A stretch of DNA of 64,000 bases from Welwitschia mirabilis (taxonomy: Eukaryota; Gnetophyta; Gnetopsida; Welwitschiales). The translations under genes and the position numbers were made by a program. The first letter of the stretch is position 1. Each line of letters begins with the position of its first letter. The notes under the pieces are model-generated. The model did no database searches and had not been told where the DNA came from. It saw nothing but the letters and a program-made list of their open reading frames with translations. Location of the stretch: positions 232,598,313 through 232,662,312 of the forward strand of contig JBOZIK010000001.1 in assembly GCA_051453625.1 (NCBI GenBank). Reading direction: 5' to 3'. Of this stretch, positions 10,797 to 22,042 are shown one piece after another.

Positions 10797-12590
10797 CTCA
10801 TAAAAAGGAGTAACATTCTTAAGTAAACTATAGAAGGTATATCATCTATTAGAATCCCATTCTTCAATGGAACTAACTATGCCTGTTGGAATATGAGGGT
10901 GCAAGTATAATTATAGTTTTATGAGTTTTAGATTTGATAAAGTATTAAAGATGAATACATAAAACCTATAAAAACCATAATAAATATTATAGGAAACTCC
11001 ATTATACAAATCAAACCTAGAAGGAACTAGGAAGACAAAGAAAAGACATCCTTTATGTATGACTTAATAGTAAAGAATACTCTCTACTTAGCCCTTACAA
11101 TGGAGTAATTCAACAAAATAGTTGGATTAAAAACTATACAAGAAATATTAAATGCTCTAATGGGGATATATGAAGGAACTTCCATCATCAAGTAATTAAA
11201 ACTACTTATTTAAAGTAATTAGTTTAAAAATCTAAAGATGAACAATCAAGAAATAGTACATGAGTACTTTACAAGAGTTTCTAACATAGTAAATTCCATA
11301 CATGGCATTAGTGATAATCTTCTAGAGGCTATGGTAATCCAAAAGATTATTATATCCTTAACTCTAGAATATAAGGCTAAAACAGTAGCCATGAAAGAAT
11401 CAAGAGACTTTAACTTAATAAATATTAAAGAACTATAAATTTCTCTAATAGCTTATGAGATGAATCTTATACAAGAAGGTGCTCTAAAAAAAAAGTCTAT
11501 TACTCTCAAAGATAGTAAAAATACAAGAAAATCTTCTAATGAAAAAATAAAAGAAGGATAAAATGGAGATTATTATGAAGATAATGTAAAAGAAGGACTT
11601 GCTTTTATCACAATGTAAGTTAAAAAACTTCTTTTACAAAATAATAATTGGAAGAAGGACTATAAAGAACCATATAGATTTCAAAATAGAGGTGAATCTA
11701 ATGGTAAAACTTTTAGTTGCACTTCAATTTCTTCTAAGTCTAATATTTTTAAGTTAGAATGTTGGGTTTATGGAGGATGAGGACATATAGCCTTAGATTA
11801 TCTTAGCTCTAATATATTATAAGTAAAAGTATAGAAGAAAGAATCTAAAAAGAAGATCTTTCTTTACAAGTGGGATGATGTTGAGGATGTAACTAAAGCT
11901 AAAACATCTGATGATGAAAGAACTCATCTATTTTACATGGCCATTTTGCATATTTAAAAGGCTATGAAGAAAGAAAAGAAGAATTTTAATGAGATAGTAA
12001 AGGTAAAACAGGTATGAAACTTAAAGACAGATATGATTTAATTTCTAAAAAGTTCATTAATTTGTAAAAGACATTTTAAAATAAAAAAATACTTCATTTT
12101 TGTGAATTAGCATATGAACAAGAAAGAGGTTCTTGTAATAGATTATTATTTGAAACTCATATTTTAAATCTAAGATTAGTAAACTAATATGTAAATTAAA
12201 ATATATTAGACAATACTAATTCAAGAAGAATCAATGATACGTTCATTTAAGGGAAGGAGACTTTAAACATTTTTCTTAAACAATGTATAAATCGAAATGA
12301 TAAAAATGGTTTAGGCCATAATAAAGCCTCCACTAGTACTTCAACTTTCTTATTCAATAAATGGAACTACAAGATAATGTATGAGCATGTATTTTATACA
12401 AATAATATTATCTACTATTATTGTTATAAACAAGGTCATTGTCAGTTTAATTAACTAGTTAAATTTAATGCTAGATATTACACTAACAATGCCAAAAGAT
12501 CAAAAAGTATGATACAATATATTATGTAGGATAAACCGAAGGAAATATGGATTCCAAAATTAATACTAATTCTCTTAGCTCAAATTGCAC
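10797..12590 (+). pseudogene. Copia-1 gag, decayed
   Basis: Starts with the copia Gag pattern 'PFFNGTNYACWNMRV' (about 10853-10898). An open 66-residue piece at 11238-11438 carries the 'YFTRVSNIVNSIHG' helix typical of copia Gag. A zinc-knuckle relic follows at about 11757-11803 ('CWVYGG-GHIALDY', second and last Cys lost), and a second knuckle-like piece at about 12417-12450 ('YCYKQGHCQFN'). Gag would form the virus-like particle and bind the RNA. Stops and frameshifts throughout. Confidence 0.85.
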
Positions 12591-12599
12591 TATAAGTAG

Positions 12600-12890
12600 T
12601 AAAGAAACATCTATGATATATTGATAGCAGATGTTCAAGGCACATGACTGGAGATAAATCTATCTTTACCAACTTGATAGAGCAAGATAAAGAAGTGGCC
12701 ATCTTTGACAATAATATAGATATACCTATTAGAGATATTAAAACCATTAAAGGAGGTAATCTACATGAGGTAAAATATGTTTTCTTTATAAGATCATTGC
12801 AATATAATCTTCTGAGTGTTAGTCAATTATGCAATGCAAAATTTTTTTACCTTTACAAAAGATGATTATGTTATCAAAGAATATAACTTA
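12600..12890 (+). pseudogene. Copia-1 protease, decayed
   Basis: The motif YIDSRCSRHMTGD (from about 12617) is the copia protease active-site region, whose usual form has D-S-G; here Gly is Arg. The preceding Trp codon is TGA. The piece 12644-12865 stays open and ends in 'NLLSVSQLC', the usual tail of the domain leading to the integrase zinc region. Confidence 0.88.
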
Positions 12891-12959
12891 AATAAAGTCT
12901 CACTTACTGAAGTTATTGAAGCTAATATCTATGCAACTACTTTATAATATATTTCTAAT

Positions 12960-14170
12960 AAGGGATCTAAGTATCTGTCAAGTATTATAGGTGAAATAAA
13001 GCTATTACATAAGAATATTAAGCATATACACAAAGACTTGCTAAAAACCTTATCCTTAAAAGATATGATAAGAATACTTCATAAGTTATAAAGCTTTGAT
13101 GATCAAGTTTGTAAGACATACAAGAAGAAAAAGAAAATAAGAGTAAGGCATAATAAGAAAAAAACTATCACAACTAAATGTTCCTTAGATCTTTTGAATC
13201 TTAATTTTGTTGGTTCATCTTCCATGCAAAGTCTTAGTAAAAACGATATTAACAATCACTCATATTTTACATGGGTAACCTTCCTTACATACAAGGATGA
13301 GGAATTTAACATTTTCTCTAAGTTGTGTATTAGGTTATAGAACTAAAATAATATAAGATTCAGATGATAAGAATTAATAGTAGCTTTTATAAAAGAAAAT
13401 AGTAAGAATCGTTCTCTAAGTTGATGTTCTTATAAGTTTGATGTTCTTCATTAATTCTCTATACTAAAAACTCCATAATAAAATAAAATTTATAAAAGAA
13501 AGAAAAACATTCTAAATGAAATGATAAGAACAATGATCATGATAAAAAAGTTACATATCATTTTTGAGAAAACGTTATTAACACTACATGTTATAATTTC
13601 AATCGAGTTATAGTAAGATGGTTTACTTCCAAAACCTTGTATGAACTATGTTCTAGTGAAAAACCCTTAGTAAGTTATTTTCATGTATGTGAATTAAAAT
13701 GTTTCATCTTAAATAAAAAAGATAACGTAAGAAAATTCAATTCCAAAGTTGATGATGATGTCTTTCTAAGTTACTCCATGGTTAGTAAAGCCTATTGAGT
13801 GTTCAATAATAGAACTCATGTTGTGGAGAAAATTAACATAAAACTAGATGATATTAGCTCAACTTCTATTTGCATGTAGAACGAATCTATTTTCAAATAT
13901 CTTTAACAATCATTTAGTAATCCTTAGGCATAATGATATAGTAAGGAGAATAAATAAGAAGAAATAAATTTCTTCAAACATGATTAGACTAAAGAGAAAT
14001 CATTCTACAAGAAACATTATAAGTAGTCTATATGGTAGAATTTGAACTCAAATATGTGCTAAGCAATTATGTGGATCTCCAATATTTATCTTATGAGTAG
14101 AATTCAAGACTCTCAATCAAGTAGAAAGTGTTGAACATTATATGTGAGCAATGCAAGAGGAGATTTTATT
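12960..14170 (+). pseudogene. Copia-1 integrase, decayed
   Basis: The zinc-binding segment is poorly kept (12990-13130: 'HKNIKHIHKDLLKTL', a single Cys). The catalytic core follows with 'LDLLNLNFVGSSSMQSL' near 13190, 'YFTWVTFLTYKDEEF' near 13263, and a relic of the 'FSILKTPQQNG'-type segment near 13450, where both Gln codons are stops. Beyond about 13600 the C-terminal part is only partly readable, including a 'FSKYF'-type spacing and 'NNRTHVVEKINI' near 13803-13845. Confidence 0.8.
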
Positions 14171-14199
14171 AATTTAAAAGGTGTGATGTATGGAAACTC

Positions 14200-15090
14200 A
14201 CTCTAAGGCCCTCTAATAGACTAGTTATTAGAATACAATTTATTTTTAGAAATAAAATAGGTAAAAATCATAATATTATTAGAAACAAAGTAAGGTTAAT
14301 AGATAATGGGTATAACCAATAACAAGGAATAAACTTTAAAGAAACCTTTGTACCAATAGATCATATGGAGTCTATAAGAATGATTTTAGACTTTGCATAT
14401 GTTAAAGGATTTAGACTCTATTAGATGAATGTTAAAGATCTTTTCTAAATAGAGTACTTTATGAGGAAGTAAATGTTAAGTAATCTAAATGTTTTACTAA
14501 CTCTCATAAAACAAAGTATCTTTACAAACTGAAAAAGGCTCTTTATGGTTTCAAGTAAGCACCTGTAGCATGGTACAAGAAACTCTTATGCTATCTCATA
14601 GAAAATGGATTTAAAAGAGGTACCTTTGATGTTAATATTCATTAAAAATGATGATAAGGATTTTATTCTTATACAAATGTATATGAATGATATTCTTACT
14701 TAGATTATGTAGGATAATTTTGAAATGAGTCTCATAGGAGAAATGAGCAACTTCTTAGGGCTTCAAATGGTGCAACACAAAATAAGGTACATTCATTTCT
14801 TAAACTAAATATATTAAAAATTTTCCAGTCATTATGGCTTATAGGATTGTAAGACTAAAGATATCCAAATAAGACAAAGCATAAAACTAGACAAAGATGA
14901 GCATGATTAAAAAATTAACCAAAAGCTGTATAGAGGTATGATTAGTAGTTTAATATATCTTACTACTAGTAGGTCTAATATCCTTTTAAGTGTAGGCATC
15001 TATTCTTCTTATCAAAGTAATCCAAGATAATCACATCTTATGGTAGTTAAAATAATTGTTTCTTATCTAAAAGATACTTCTAATTGGAGC
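14200..15090 (+). pseudogene. Copia-1 reverse transcriptase, decayed
   Basis: Readable in pieces: 'NNKE-TLKKPL' and 'MESIRMILDFAYVKGFRLY-MNVK' (14320-14430), 'LYGFK-APVAWYKK' (14545-14585), and the active site YMND at 14690-14701. Copia RTs usually have Y-V-D-D, so the first catalytic Asp is Asn. 'SNFLGLQM' and 'YLTTSRSNILLSVG' follow. The domain would copy the element RNA into DNA inside the particle; this copy cannot. Confidence 0.9.
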
Positions 15091-15099
15091 CTTTGGTAT

Positions 15100-15594
15100 T
15101 TAAAAGGCTTTTACCTTAACCTAGTTGAATATTATGATGTAGATTGGGAAGAATACAAGAATAATAAAAGGAACACTAGTGGAAATTACTTCTTTCTTAA
15201 GCCATATTTAATGTCTTAGAGTGGTAAAAAGTAAAACTCAATTGCTCTTTCAACTATTGAGGCTGAATACATCATTGCTAGAAGTTGTTGTGCTAAGTTA
15301 CTTTGCATAAAGTAAACCTTAAAATATTTTAGACTATTTATGAAAATCATTCCCATCTTTTATAATAACAAAAGTGCTATCAATATCTTGAAGAATCCAA
15401 TTCAGCATTCAAGAATCAAAGACATCAAAATCAATAATTACTTTCTAAAAGAGCATGTACAAGACAAGGATATTATGCTAGAATACATAAATACTAATGA
15501 TCAACTCACTGATGTATTTAATAAATTACTAAGTAGTTACAAGATTGTTAATACATGTAGAAACTTAGCAATTGGATCTTTCCTAATCGAGTAA
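15100..15594 (+). pseudogene. Copia-1 RNase H, decayed; end of pol
   Basis: Contains 'VEYYDVDWEEYKNNKRNTSG' (15124-15183), 'NSIALSTIEAEYIIARSCC' (15238-15294) and, open from 15340 to 15594, 'YNNKSAINILKNPIQHSR' and 'DQLTDVFNKLL', the standard end of copia RNase H. The stop at 15592-15594 is probably the original pol terminus, as Copia-2 stops at the equivalent place (about 39866). Confidence 0.9.
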
Positions 15595-16330
15595 GTCATC
15601 AAGTAATTATTCTCAAAATCTCTAGTCAACATCATGATATTCTATGAATTGAGATAACGGCTAGACCATAAATAAGTAAATTGTGTGCATGATACTTTAC
15701 CTTTTTTTCATGACATTCTAGTCATAATGTTAGCTTAGAAAATTTTTAAGTTTTTCATTTTTTTAGGAAATATGTCTTTTAGTGGAAGACATCTATCATG
15801 GAAACATCTTCAGTTTGTAAACATCTAGTTAATAAACATCTTTATATGTTACATATCTCTGGAGGTTAGGTATATTTTTTATTTTTCAAAGTAGACATAT
15901 TTAAATATGTAGATGTATTTATAGCATGCAAGTAACTTGTAAAATTTGCTATTAGAAGACATCTTTATTAGAGATAGATATCTACTTTTATCATTTTCAG
16001 CATCTTTCAAGTAGTAGACATCTTTCAAGAACTATACCAGAAAATAAAAATTCTTATCCAAATGTGGGTTTTAATCATTTTTATTAAGGAAAGAGACCAT
16101 CATATATTATTTTGAATCCTTCACTCAACAAGTATCCCTCTTAGAATCCTTTTGAGCCTATTTTTTCTTATATCTCTCAGGAAAGGATTTTGAATAAGTC
16201 CTTATATCTATCACAAAAAGTGCTCTTTTCTTTGATAGATGCTATTTTATACTAATTCTTTTATATTTACAACTTAAAAGTTTATTTAGCTACTTATAAT
16301 TTTATTTATTTTCATATTTTTCTCAAAAAT
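15595..16330 (+). repeat. Copia-1 spacer downstream of pol, rich in the octamer pair AGACATCT/AGATGTCT
   Basis: No reading frame. From 15770 to 16040 it carries repeated ACATCT words (for example AGACATCTA at 15787, AGACATCTT at 15957, AGACATCTTTCAAG near 16017). The same block is present in Copia-2 at 40020-40320. Confidence 0.7.
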
Positions 16331-18100
16331 TATAAGGAGAAGGCCCTTTAGTACCTCTAAAGATAATGAACCTTTTACAAAACTACATAGAATGCAGTAT
16401 TGATTATAGTTCTATCATGAGTAAGTTATAAAAAATTTTAAAAATTGTACTAAAAACTTCATTATTATAGAATTAACTCTTGGGTTTCAAAAGCATAGAA
16501 AATATCATCTTTTTACTTATTTATCTTTTCGTGATTAGGATATGATAGTCTAATTAGAGTAGAGCATTCTAGAACCCATTATCATAGAATTCTATGCCAA
16601 TATTCATGATATAGATAATAGCATTAGGACTTTTCAAACTAAAGTACAATGTATTTCTCTATTTTTTCTTGTTTTGTAAATTCCATGTTTGGTATAGTTG
16701 TTTTGGAGCTTTTAAAATTATATATGCATTCTTTCAAAGATAGTTTCATATGCCATTCTGTTAACATTTCATAACATTCATTGAGTAGTGTTCCCTTTGG
16801 GTATTTGAGGATGAACTTTTATGGTAATTTTTGCTATTTTAAGTTTAATTACCTTCTAAACATATTTGTTTAGGGAGGCAGATGCCACTATTACAACCTA
16901 AACATATTTGTTTAGGGAGGCAGATGCCACTATTACAACCTAATGTATACTTTTGTGATCTATTTCTTTCTCACTAAGATGAATATTTATCTAATATTTA
17001 TTTTATGTATGGATATCAATTTAATTCTTCATAAGGGCTATACCTTGGATTACCCTTAATTATTTAGCTTTATGATTAGTAATACCAACATCTTAATTCT
17101 ATAGGTTAATTTCATTTATCCCAAAAAGTCACTTTCAGAGTTTAATAAGAAATAGTAAGCACTAGTACTAGTAAGTAAAGATATAAGTAGAGATCTTTTA
17201 AGGTACAATTTTAGTGCTCTTACTTTATAGGTACTCATAGTTCATAATTAGTAAAAAAGGGTCTCAAAGATATTGTGAATATAATAGGAAAGATTGAAAG
17301 AAATCTCTTAAGGTTTAAGAAGCACTGATACAAAATTACTAAGAAACAGGCTCCTATAAGTAGTTGGGAATCCATGGGGACTCTCACTTCATTTGATTCA
17401 GAGGAGGAATCAAAGGTAGAGGTACCTTCAACACTTCTTACTATAGAATATGACTTAGGTTATATAATAAATTTTGCTTTATCAGAGTTCATAGCAGAGG
17501 AGTCATAAGCATAAGAAAAGCATTAGGCTCTAGCATAAGTAAAGAAAAAGAACCAAGTTTTAGCACAAATATAGAGGGAAAAATAGGAAGACTCTAAGAG
17601 CTATAATGAGTAGCCTCTTATTTTTTATAGGCATCATTGCAAATTTCCCATTTGTCATTATACGTAACATCCATCTCTATCATATACCCTATCTCCACCT
17701 CGTCTTCCATATCCACCACCACCTCTCATAATTCCCATTCATACTTTACCTCTTAGCATTACTTTATCCTTAGCTTATGAATTTACTGAGATAACTACAG
17801 CTAGATTTTTTAACACTTACATTACCCCTTAAATGTAATCATACATAAGGAGATACATCTTTGGGAACCAAGATGAGTCATCATAGCAACCATCTAGAAA
17901 GCAGTACACATATCCATCCACCTCTTCTTCTTTGTATACTATCTAGACCTCTACCATTAGGAATAATGATAATGATAACAATGATGTAGGATATGAAACT
18001 CAGTATACTAGTAAGTCAGTTGTTAGTGATTATCTTCTTTTATGCTAATCAAAACGAAGGAGAAGATGGACAAATCAAATTAAACATCATTGAACATCTA
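16330..18100 (+). pseudogene. Copia-1 extra coding region downstream of pol (ORF3-like), function unknown
   Basis: The frame is broken, but protein-level similarity to the same region of Copia-2 (40580-42360) is plain. The best block is EFYANIHDIDNSIRTF at 16587-16634, matched by EFYTNIHKIDDSNMIF in Copia-2, followed by 'QTKV', a hydrophobic run and 'LRMNF'. The pattern E-F-Y-A-N with a following V-R/Q-G resembles plant retrotransposon-associated proteins of unknown role, which is recollection rather than proof. The 3' half (17360-18100) is Ser/Pro-rich, with 'PPPRLPYPPPPLIIPI'-like text near 17690-17735. Envelope-like and captured-gene origins are both possible. Confidence 0.55.
16857..16940 (+). 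repeat. Exact tandem duplication, 2 x 42 bp
   Basis: Copies at 16857-16898 and 16899-16940 are identical, beginning TAAACATATTTG and ending ATTACAACC. Copia-2 has one copy at the same place (about 41148-41185), so the duplication is recent, or an assembly slip. Confidence 0.9.
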
Positions 18101-18492
18101 ATATGAGTTTGGAGGATGTGAACTTAAGTAAATTGATTAGAATTCTTATAAATGACATCACTATTTACTATTACTATTATTTCTTGTCATGTATTTCATG
18201 TTTAATTCTAATGATCTTTTATTATTTATTATTAATTTTCTTCTTTTATGCAATATAATTTATGTTTTTGATATGCATTTAGTAATTTTATTCCATTTAT
18301 AAAACTTCTTATTTAAAATTCTACAAATGATTATGTATGCTTAACAAATGTTTTTAAACTATTTAAATTTATATCTTGTCTCATGAAATATATTATGTTC
18401 TCTCTTAGATTAGGTTATCTCAAGTTAATTTTTAAAATATAATTGCACTAAGGAGATTTACTAAGTTTAGACATAATCAAAAATGGGAAGAT
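18101..18492 (+). other. Copia-1 3' untranslated region and polypurine tract
   Basis: AT-rich with no frame. The polypurine tract AAAAATGGGAAGATTAT lies immediately before the 3' LTR. Copia-2 has AAAAAGAGGGAGATTAT at the same place, close to the AAAAGGGGGAGATTG tract usual in this lineage. Confidence 0.75.
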
Positions 18493-19842
18493 TATTAGTA
18501 AAATCATAGTGTTAATTATTTGACTTATCAATGTGATGTGTATAATGTATAAATATGTAGAATTAGAGAACATCAAAATTAGAAAAAGGATTAATCTAGT
18601 TAAAACCTTAAAGTTTAAATTTCATATAAGCTTTAGCTCAAAATTCATAAAGGATAGACACAATTAGCTAAAGATGTTTTCATATGTAAATATGTCTATG
18701 ACAAAGACATCTATACTAAACTAAGGAGCTGAGACAAGTGAAATATATCTATCAAATTAAAGATATCTAGACTACTTCAACTATTAGAAGACATCTATAA
18801 AATTGAAGATGTCTATGTAAATTGGAAGAGGTAATAAAGACAAATTGCATTTTGATAAATTTCCTACATTTCAAGATATCAATCAAGTTTTACATGTTGA
18901 ATTCATGATCACTAAGGATAAGAGATACAACAATTTAAGTTTTATTAAAATATAGATAGTTTAATAAATATCTCTTTTAGGGTGAAGATGCCTACATAAT
19001 AGAGACATTTACTATTTCAAAGATGTCTATCTTAAAAGTTTGGAAAAAAATAATATAGAAATTAAATTAAAAAACTTATTCATTTCTATTTATTGCACAG
19101 CATCTAAATGTATTTAAATGGCTATCTCTCTAGGATAAAGAAAATGAATACATCAAAAGTATAAAGGGAACAAAGAAAGAAGAAAACCATGCACTCACAT
19201 GGATGATTGGTACTATACATAAAGCTTTTAGTAATCTTGATGAAAAGGACTATCTAGTGAATACATTACTTAATCATTGTCTCTTACATAACTACATTAC
19301 TCAAATCATAGATAATTATGGATGAAAAATGAAAACAATAATGGAAAAATCAAGCATTGCATTAAAATAATATCATTTCAGGTTTTCTATCTCTTTTTTT
19401 ATCATTGTTTATTAGTACTTAAACTATAAGAACTATTAGATTTTTTAATATACTCATTGTAATTCATTTCTTACTTTCATTCTTAGGATCATTTACTAGG
19501 GTTTTCAAATTGTAAGACAACCCTTACATGAATGTGCTTCTATAAGTGCTTATGACTATATTTCTATTTTGATTTATTATAAATACCTAAGGAAAAGATA
19601 GTGCTATCTTACAAGGAGTATCTTAGTTATATGTAAGATTTGTGGTGCTCCAAAACCACTATTTTATAGGTTAAGGATATCTATAGGTGTGAGAGGAAGC
19701 TATCCTTTATGTAAGGGCTATCCAAATTTGGGAATCACATTAACATAGTAAACTATTTATTATGTTAAATTTAATTTGCTTTTAGTATACTTTTATTTAG
19801 TAGATCTTGTTTATTCCTCCCCTCTGATTTCAATGATTCTCA
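18493..19842 (+). repeat. Copia-1 3' LTR (1350 bp)
   Basis: From TATTAGTAAAATCATAG to CAATGATTCTCA, followed by the ACTTC duplication. It carries the octamer cluster (for example near 18695, 18790, 18810, 19018). It is the intact reference that shows where E1 and C entered the 5' copy and which segment the 5' copy lost. Confidence 0.92.
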
Positions 19843-19847
19843 ACTTC
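19843..19847. repeat. Target site duplication of Copia-1, right copy (ACTTC)
   Basis: Identical to 244-248. Confidence 0.9.
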
Positions 19848-20980
19848 CAATCAAGTGGCAAGTTTTTTTTTAAGATCATTAAAATCTTATTGACACTTAG
19901 GGGTCTAGTTAGAATAGGTGTCTTTGCTTAGAAGGTCACAAAGGAATTTGGAAATTTTACTAATATTTTTAATGAATGTTTTATAATAATCTACATGTTC
20001 TAAAAAGAATCTAATATCTTTCTATTTTTGTGAAGTACATAGGTATATGATTAATAAAACTTTTAGAAGATGTATCTAAATTTCTTTTGAAGAAGCAGTG
20101 TGTCCTAAAACTATGCCTTTGTTGACTATGAAATGATATTTTTCCCAATTTAAAATAAGGTATTTTCTTTTGCACTCAATAATAAAAAGTCTAAGTTATA
20201 AAGATAGTGATTGAAAGAGGCCTAATAGATAGAGAAATCATCTAAAAGGCATACAACATTGAAACATGATAGGGGTATTTTACAAACTAAAAGGCATTTA
20301 TCTATAAGAAAATGTTTTATATGAGTAGGTAAAAGTGGTTTTATCTTGGCTCTTTAGAGTAATTTCAATTTTCTTGTACTTAAATACACATCTAAAAAAT
20401 ATTAAAAAGGATATGTAACAAGTTATTATAGGATCTAATCCAAAAAAGAGAAGAGAAAATCAATCTTCTCTTGAAATATGATTAAATATTTTCTAATCTT
20501 TGAACATTCTCTATTTTACCATGGGATTAATAGGAATGAGTTTCTTATGTTAATTTGGCATCAGAGTAATTCCAAATTTCTTTATTGCTAATTAAGTTAG
20601 ACTTACCCATTTACTATTTGAAATTGAATATATGATTTCATTATCTAATATCTTGATTTGTGCTACCCCTTTTAAGGTTGGGTTAACTCTTCATTGAGCT
20701 CTAATGGGTGGTTTAACATTTTCTAGTGAGTGAACATGATGCATATAAATGGTAAGATTAATTCCTCTAATATTAGAAAGATTTCATCTCATGGATTATT
20801 TGTGTTTCTTTAAAAGGTCCAGTGATTTAAATTCTTGGGATAACAATAAAGAAAAATTGCTTACTATTGGAAAGGTAGAATCATCTTAAAAGAAAGTATA
20901 CTTAAAGTCATTAGAAAAATGTCTAAACTTAATGAGGACTTCATCCTAAGTAATACTATAAAATTCTTAGTCTTAAGAAA
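19848..20980 (-). pseudogene. G0 reverse transcriptase, decayed
   Basis: Minus strand, reading leftwards: 'KIEITLKSQDKTTFTY' followed by 'YKTFSYR-MPFSL' (about 20390-20285), the catalytic FLDDFSIY at about 20255-20232 with both Asp codons kept, then 'IGKNIIS' and 'IVLGHT'-type text (20150-20095), the palm-to-thumb segment of gypsy RT. It runs up to the Copia-1 boundary at 19848 and continues as RNase H at 243-1. The RT start (20980-20500) is poorly readable. Confidence 0.85.
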
Positions 20981-20983
20981 TAT

Positions 20984-21450
20984 CTAAACTATAGTCCTCC
21001 TGAAAGTGAGTGAAAGATTTTTGGTCTTGAGAAGAATTTCTATTCTATCTAGATGTTCTATGCCATCATCCTTAGAAACCAATTTTATGGAATTGGAAAC
21101 ATTTAGATATACTCTCATATTACAAAAATATATTTTAATTAAACCATTCCTATAGTCAATCAAGGCATTTAAGGTTGCTAGGAAGGATCTTCCTAAGATG
21201 ATAGGTACTAATTGATTTATTATGTTCTCCATATCTAAAACCACGAAATCCATTAAAAAGTAATAGTTTTCTATTCAAATAATGATATCTTAATTAACTC
21301 TTAATGGGGTTTTCATATAATTATTAGTAAATTAAAGTTAGAGTTTTGTGTTTTTAAGCCCTTTCAAGCCTAATTACTTGTAAGTTTCATAAGGTAGTAA
21401 GTTTACACTAGCTTTTAAATTTAACAAGGCCTAATTAAGTTGTTTATTTC
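20984..21450 (-). pseudogene. G0 protease, decayed
   Basis: The open piece 21253 to 20984 reads MDFVVLDMENIINQLVPIIL, then 'GRSFLATLNALIDYRNGLIK', the C-terminal half of the Athila/Tat-type retropepsin (ILGRPFLAT signature). Upstream, at about 21450-21390, is 'LLNLKASVNLLPYE', the active-site region, with Asn at the catalytic Asp position and Lys for Gly. It belongs to a different subfamily from A, B and C, whose proteases read 'RAFCAATNCII'. Confidence 0.88.
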
Positions 21451-22042
21451 TAATGCTAATAGTAGTTATAGTGTATTTAGGATTTTTGTATTTGGATGGA
21501 AATTGGTTTTGAATAATTACGCTAATTTATTGTGCTAAAAAGACTTTACTTTTTATGTTCATGCATGTTTTTATTATATTCTTAAGAAACTTTACATAGA
21601 AAATAACTTGCTTAATCACTTAATTTCTTTCAAGTTATCTGAAGTCCCTAATTTTTTTTTCATGATTTTGTTCTTTTTAAGTTGTTGGATAAAATGTAAA
21701 GGTCCTTTGTAGATGGATAAAGGTTCTTCTATTATTTCATATTTATCTTTGTTTCCTATAGAAATTTGTTTTTCATTGATTATGTTTCTTTGGGTTAAAA
21801 TTTTAATTCTTTACCATCTATAAGATGGATGATCTTAATTTCCTCAATGTGAAGAGGCTCTAATTTTTCTTTGAATCTAATTCTTTTTAGATTTGGTTGT
21901 GATCTCATGGGGATTTTTTTAGGTTCTATTTGTGTAAGAGAAAATAGAATTTTTTGAAGCATTTAGGTTTGGATTTGGTTAGTTCATAAAAATTTGCTTA
22001 AGGGGGAAGAATATTGCTTAAAAGTTTTTTTATGATCATGAT
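21450..22042 (-). pseudogene. G0 gag-protease linker, decayed
   Basis: Minus-strand translation is readable in short blocks ('RIRFKEKLEPLHIEEIKIIHLIDGKE' region at about 21890-21815) without a recognised domain. It ends at 22042, where element A begins. The gag C-terminus resumes at 33249 on the same strand. Confidence 0.6.

Larger units (their letters stand above)
249..19842 (+). mobile_element. Copia-1: nested Ty1/copia (SIRE/Maximus-like) retrotransposon
   Basis: This is a complete but dead element, 5' LTR to 3' LTR, flanked by a perfect 5-bp target duplication, ACTTC, at 244-248 and 19843-19847. LTRs begin TATTGGTAAAATC (ancestrally TG) and end ATTCTCA or ATCCTCA. Gene order is gag, protease, integrase, RT, RNase H, the copia order, followed by an extra coding region of about 1.8 kb downstream of pol. 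Two later elements, E1 and C, landed in the 5' LTR and stretch the locus to 19.6 kb; without them it is about 10.2 kb. Large size, LTRs over 1.1 kb and post-pol sequence resemble the SIRE/Maximus lineage, which is an inference. It inserted into G0. Confidence 0.92.
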
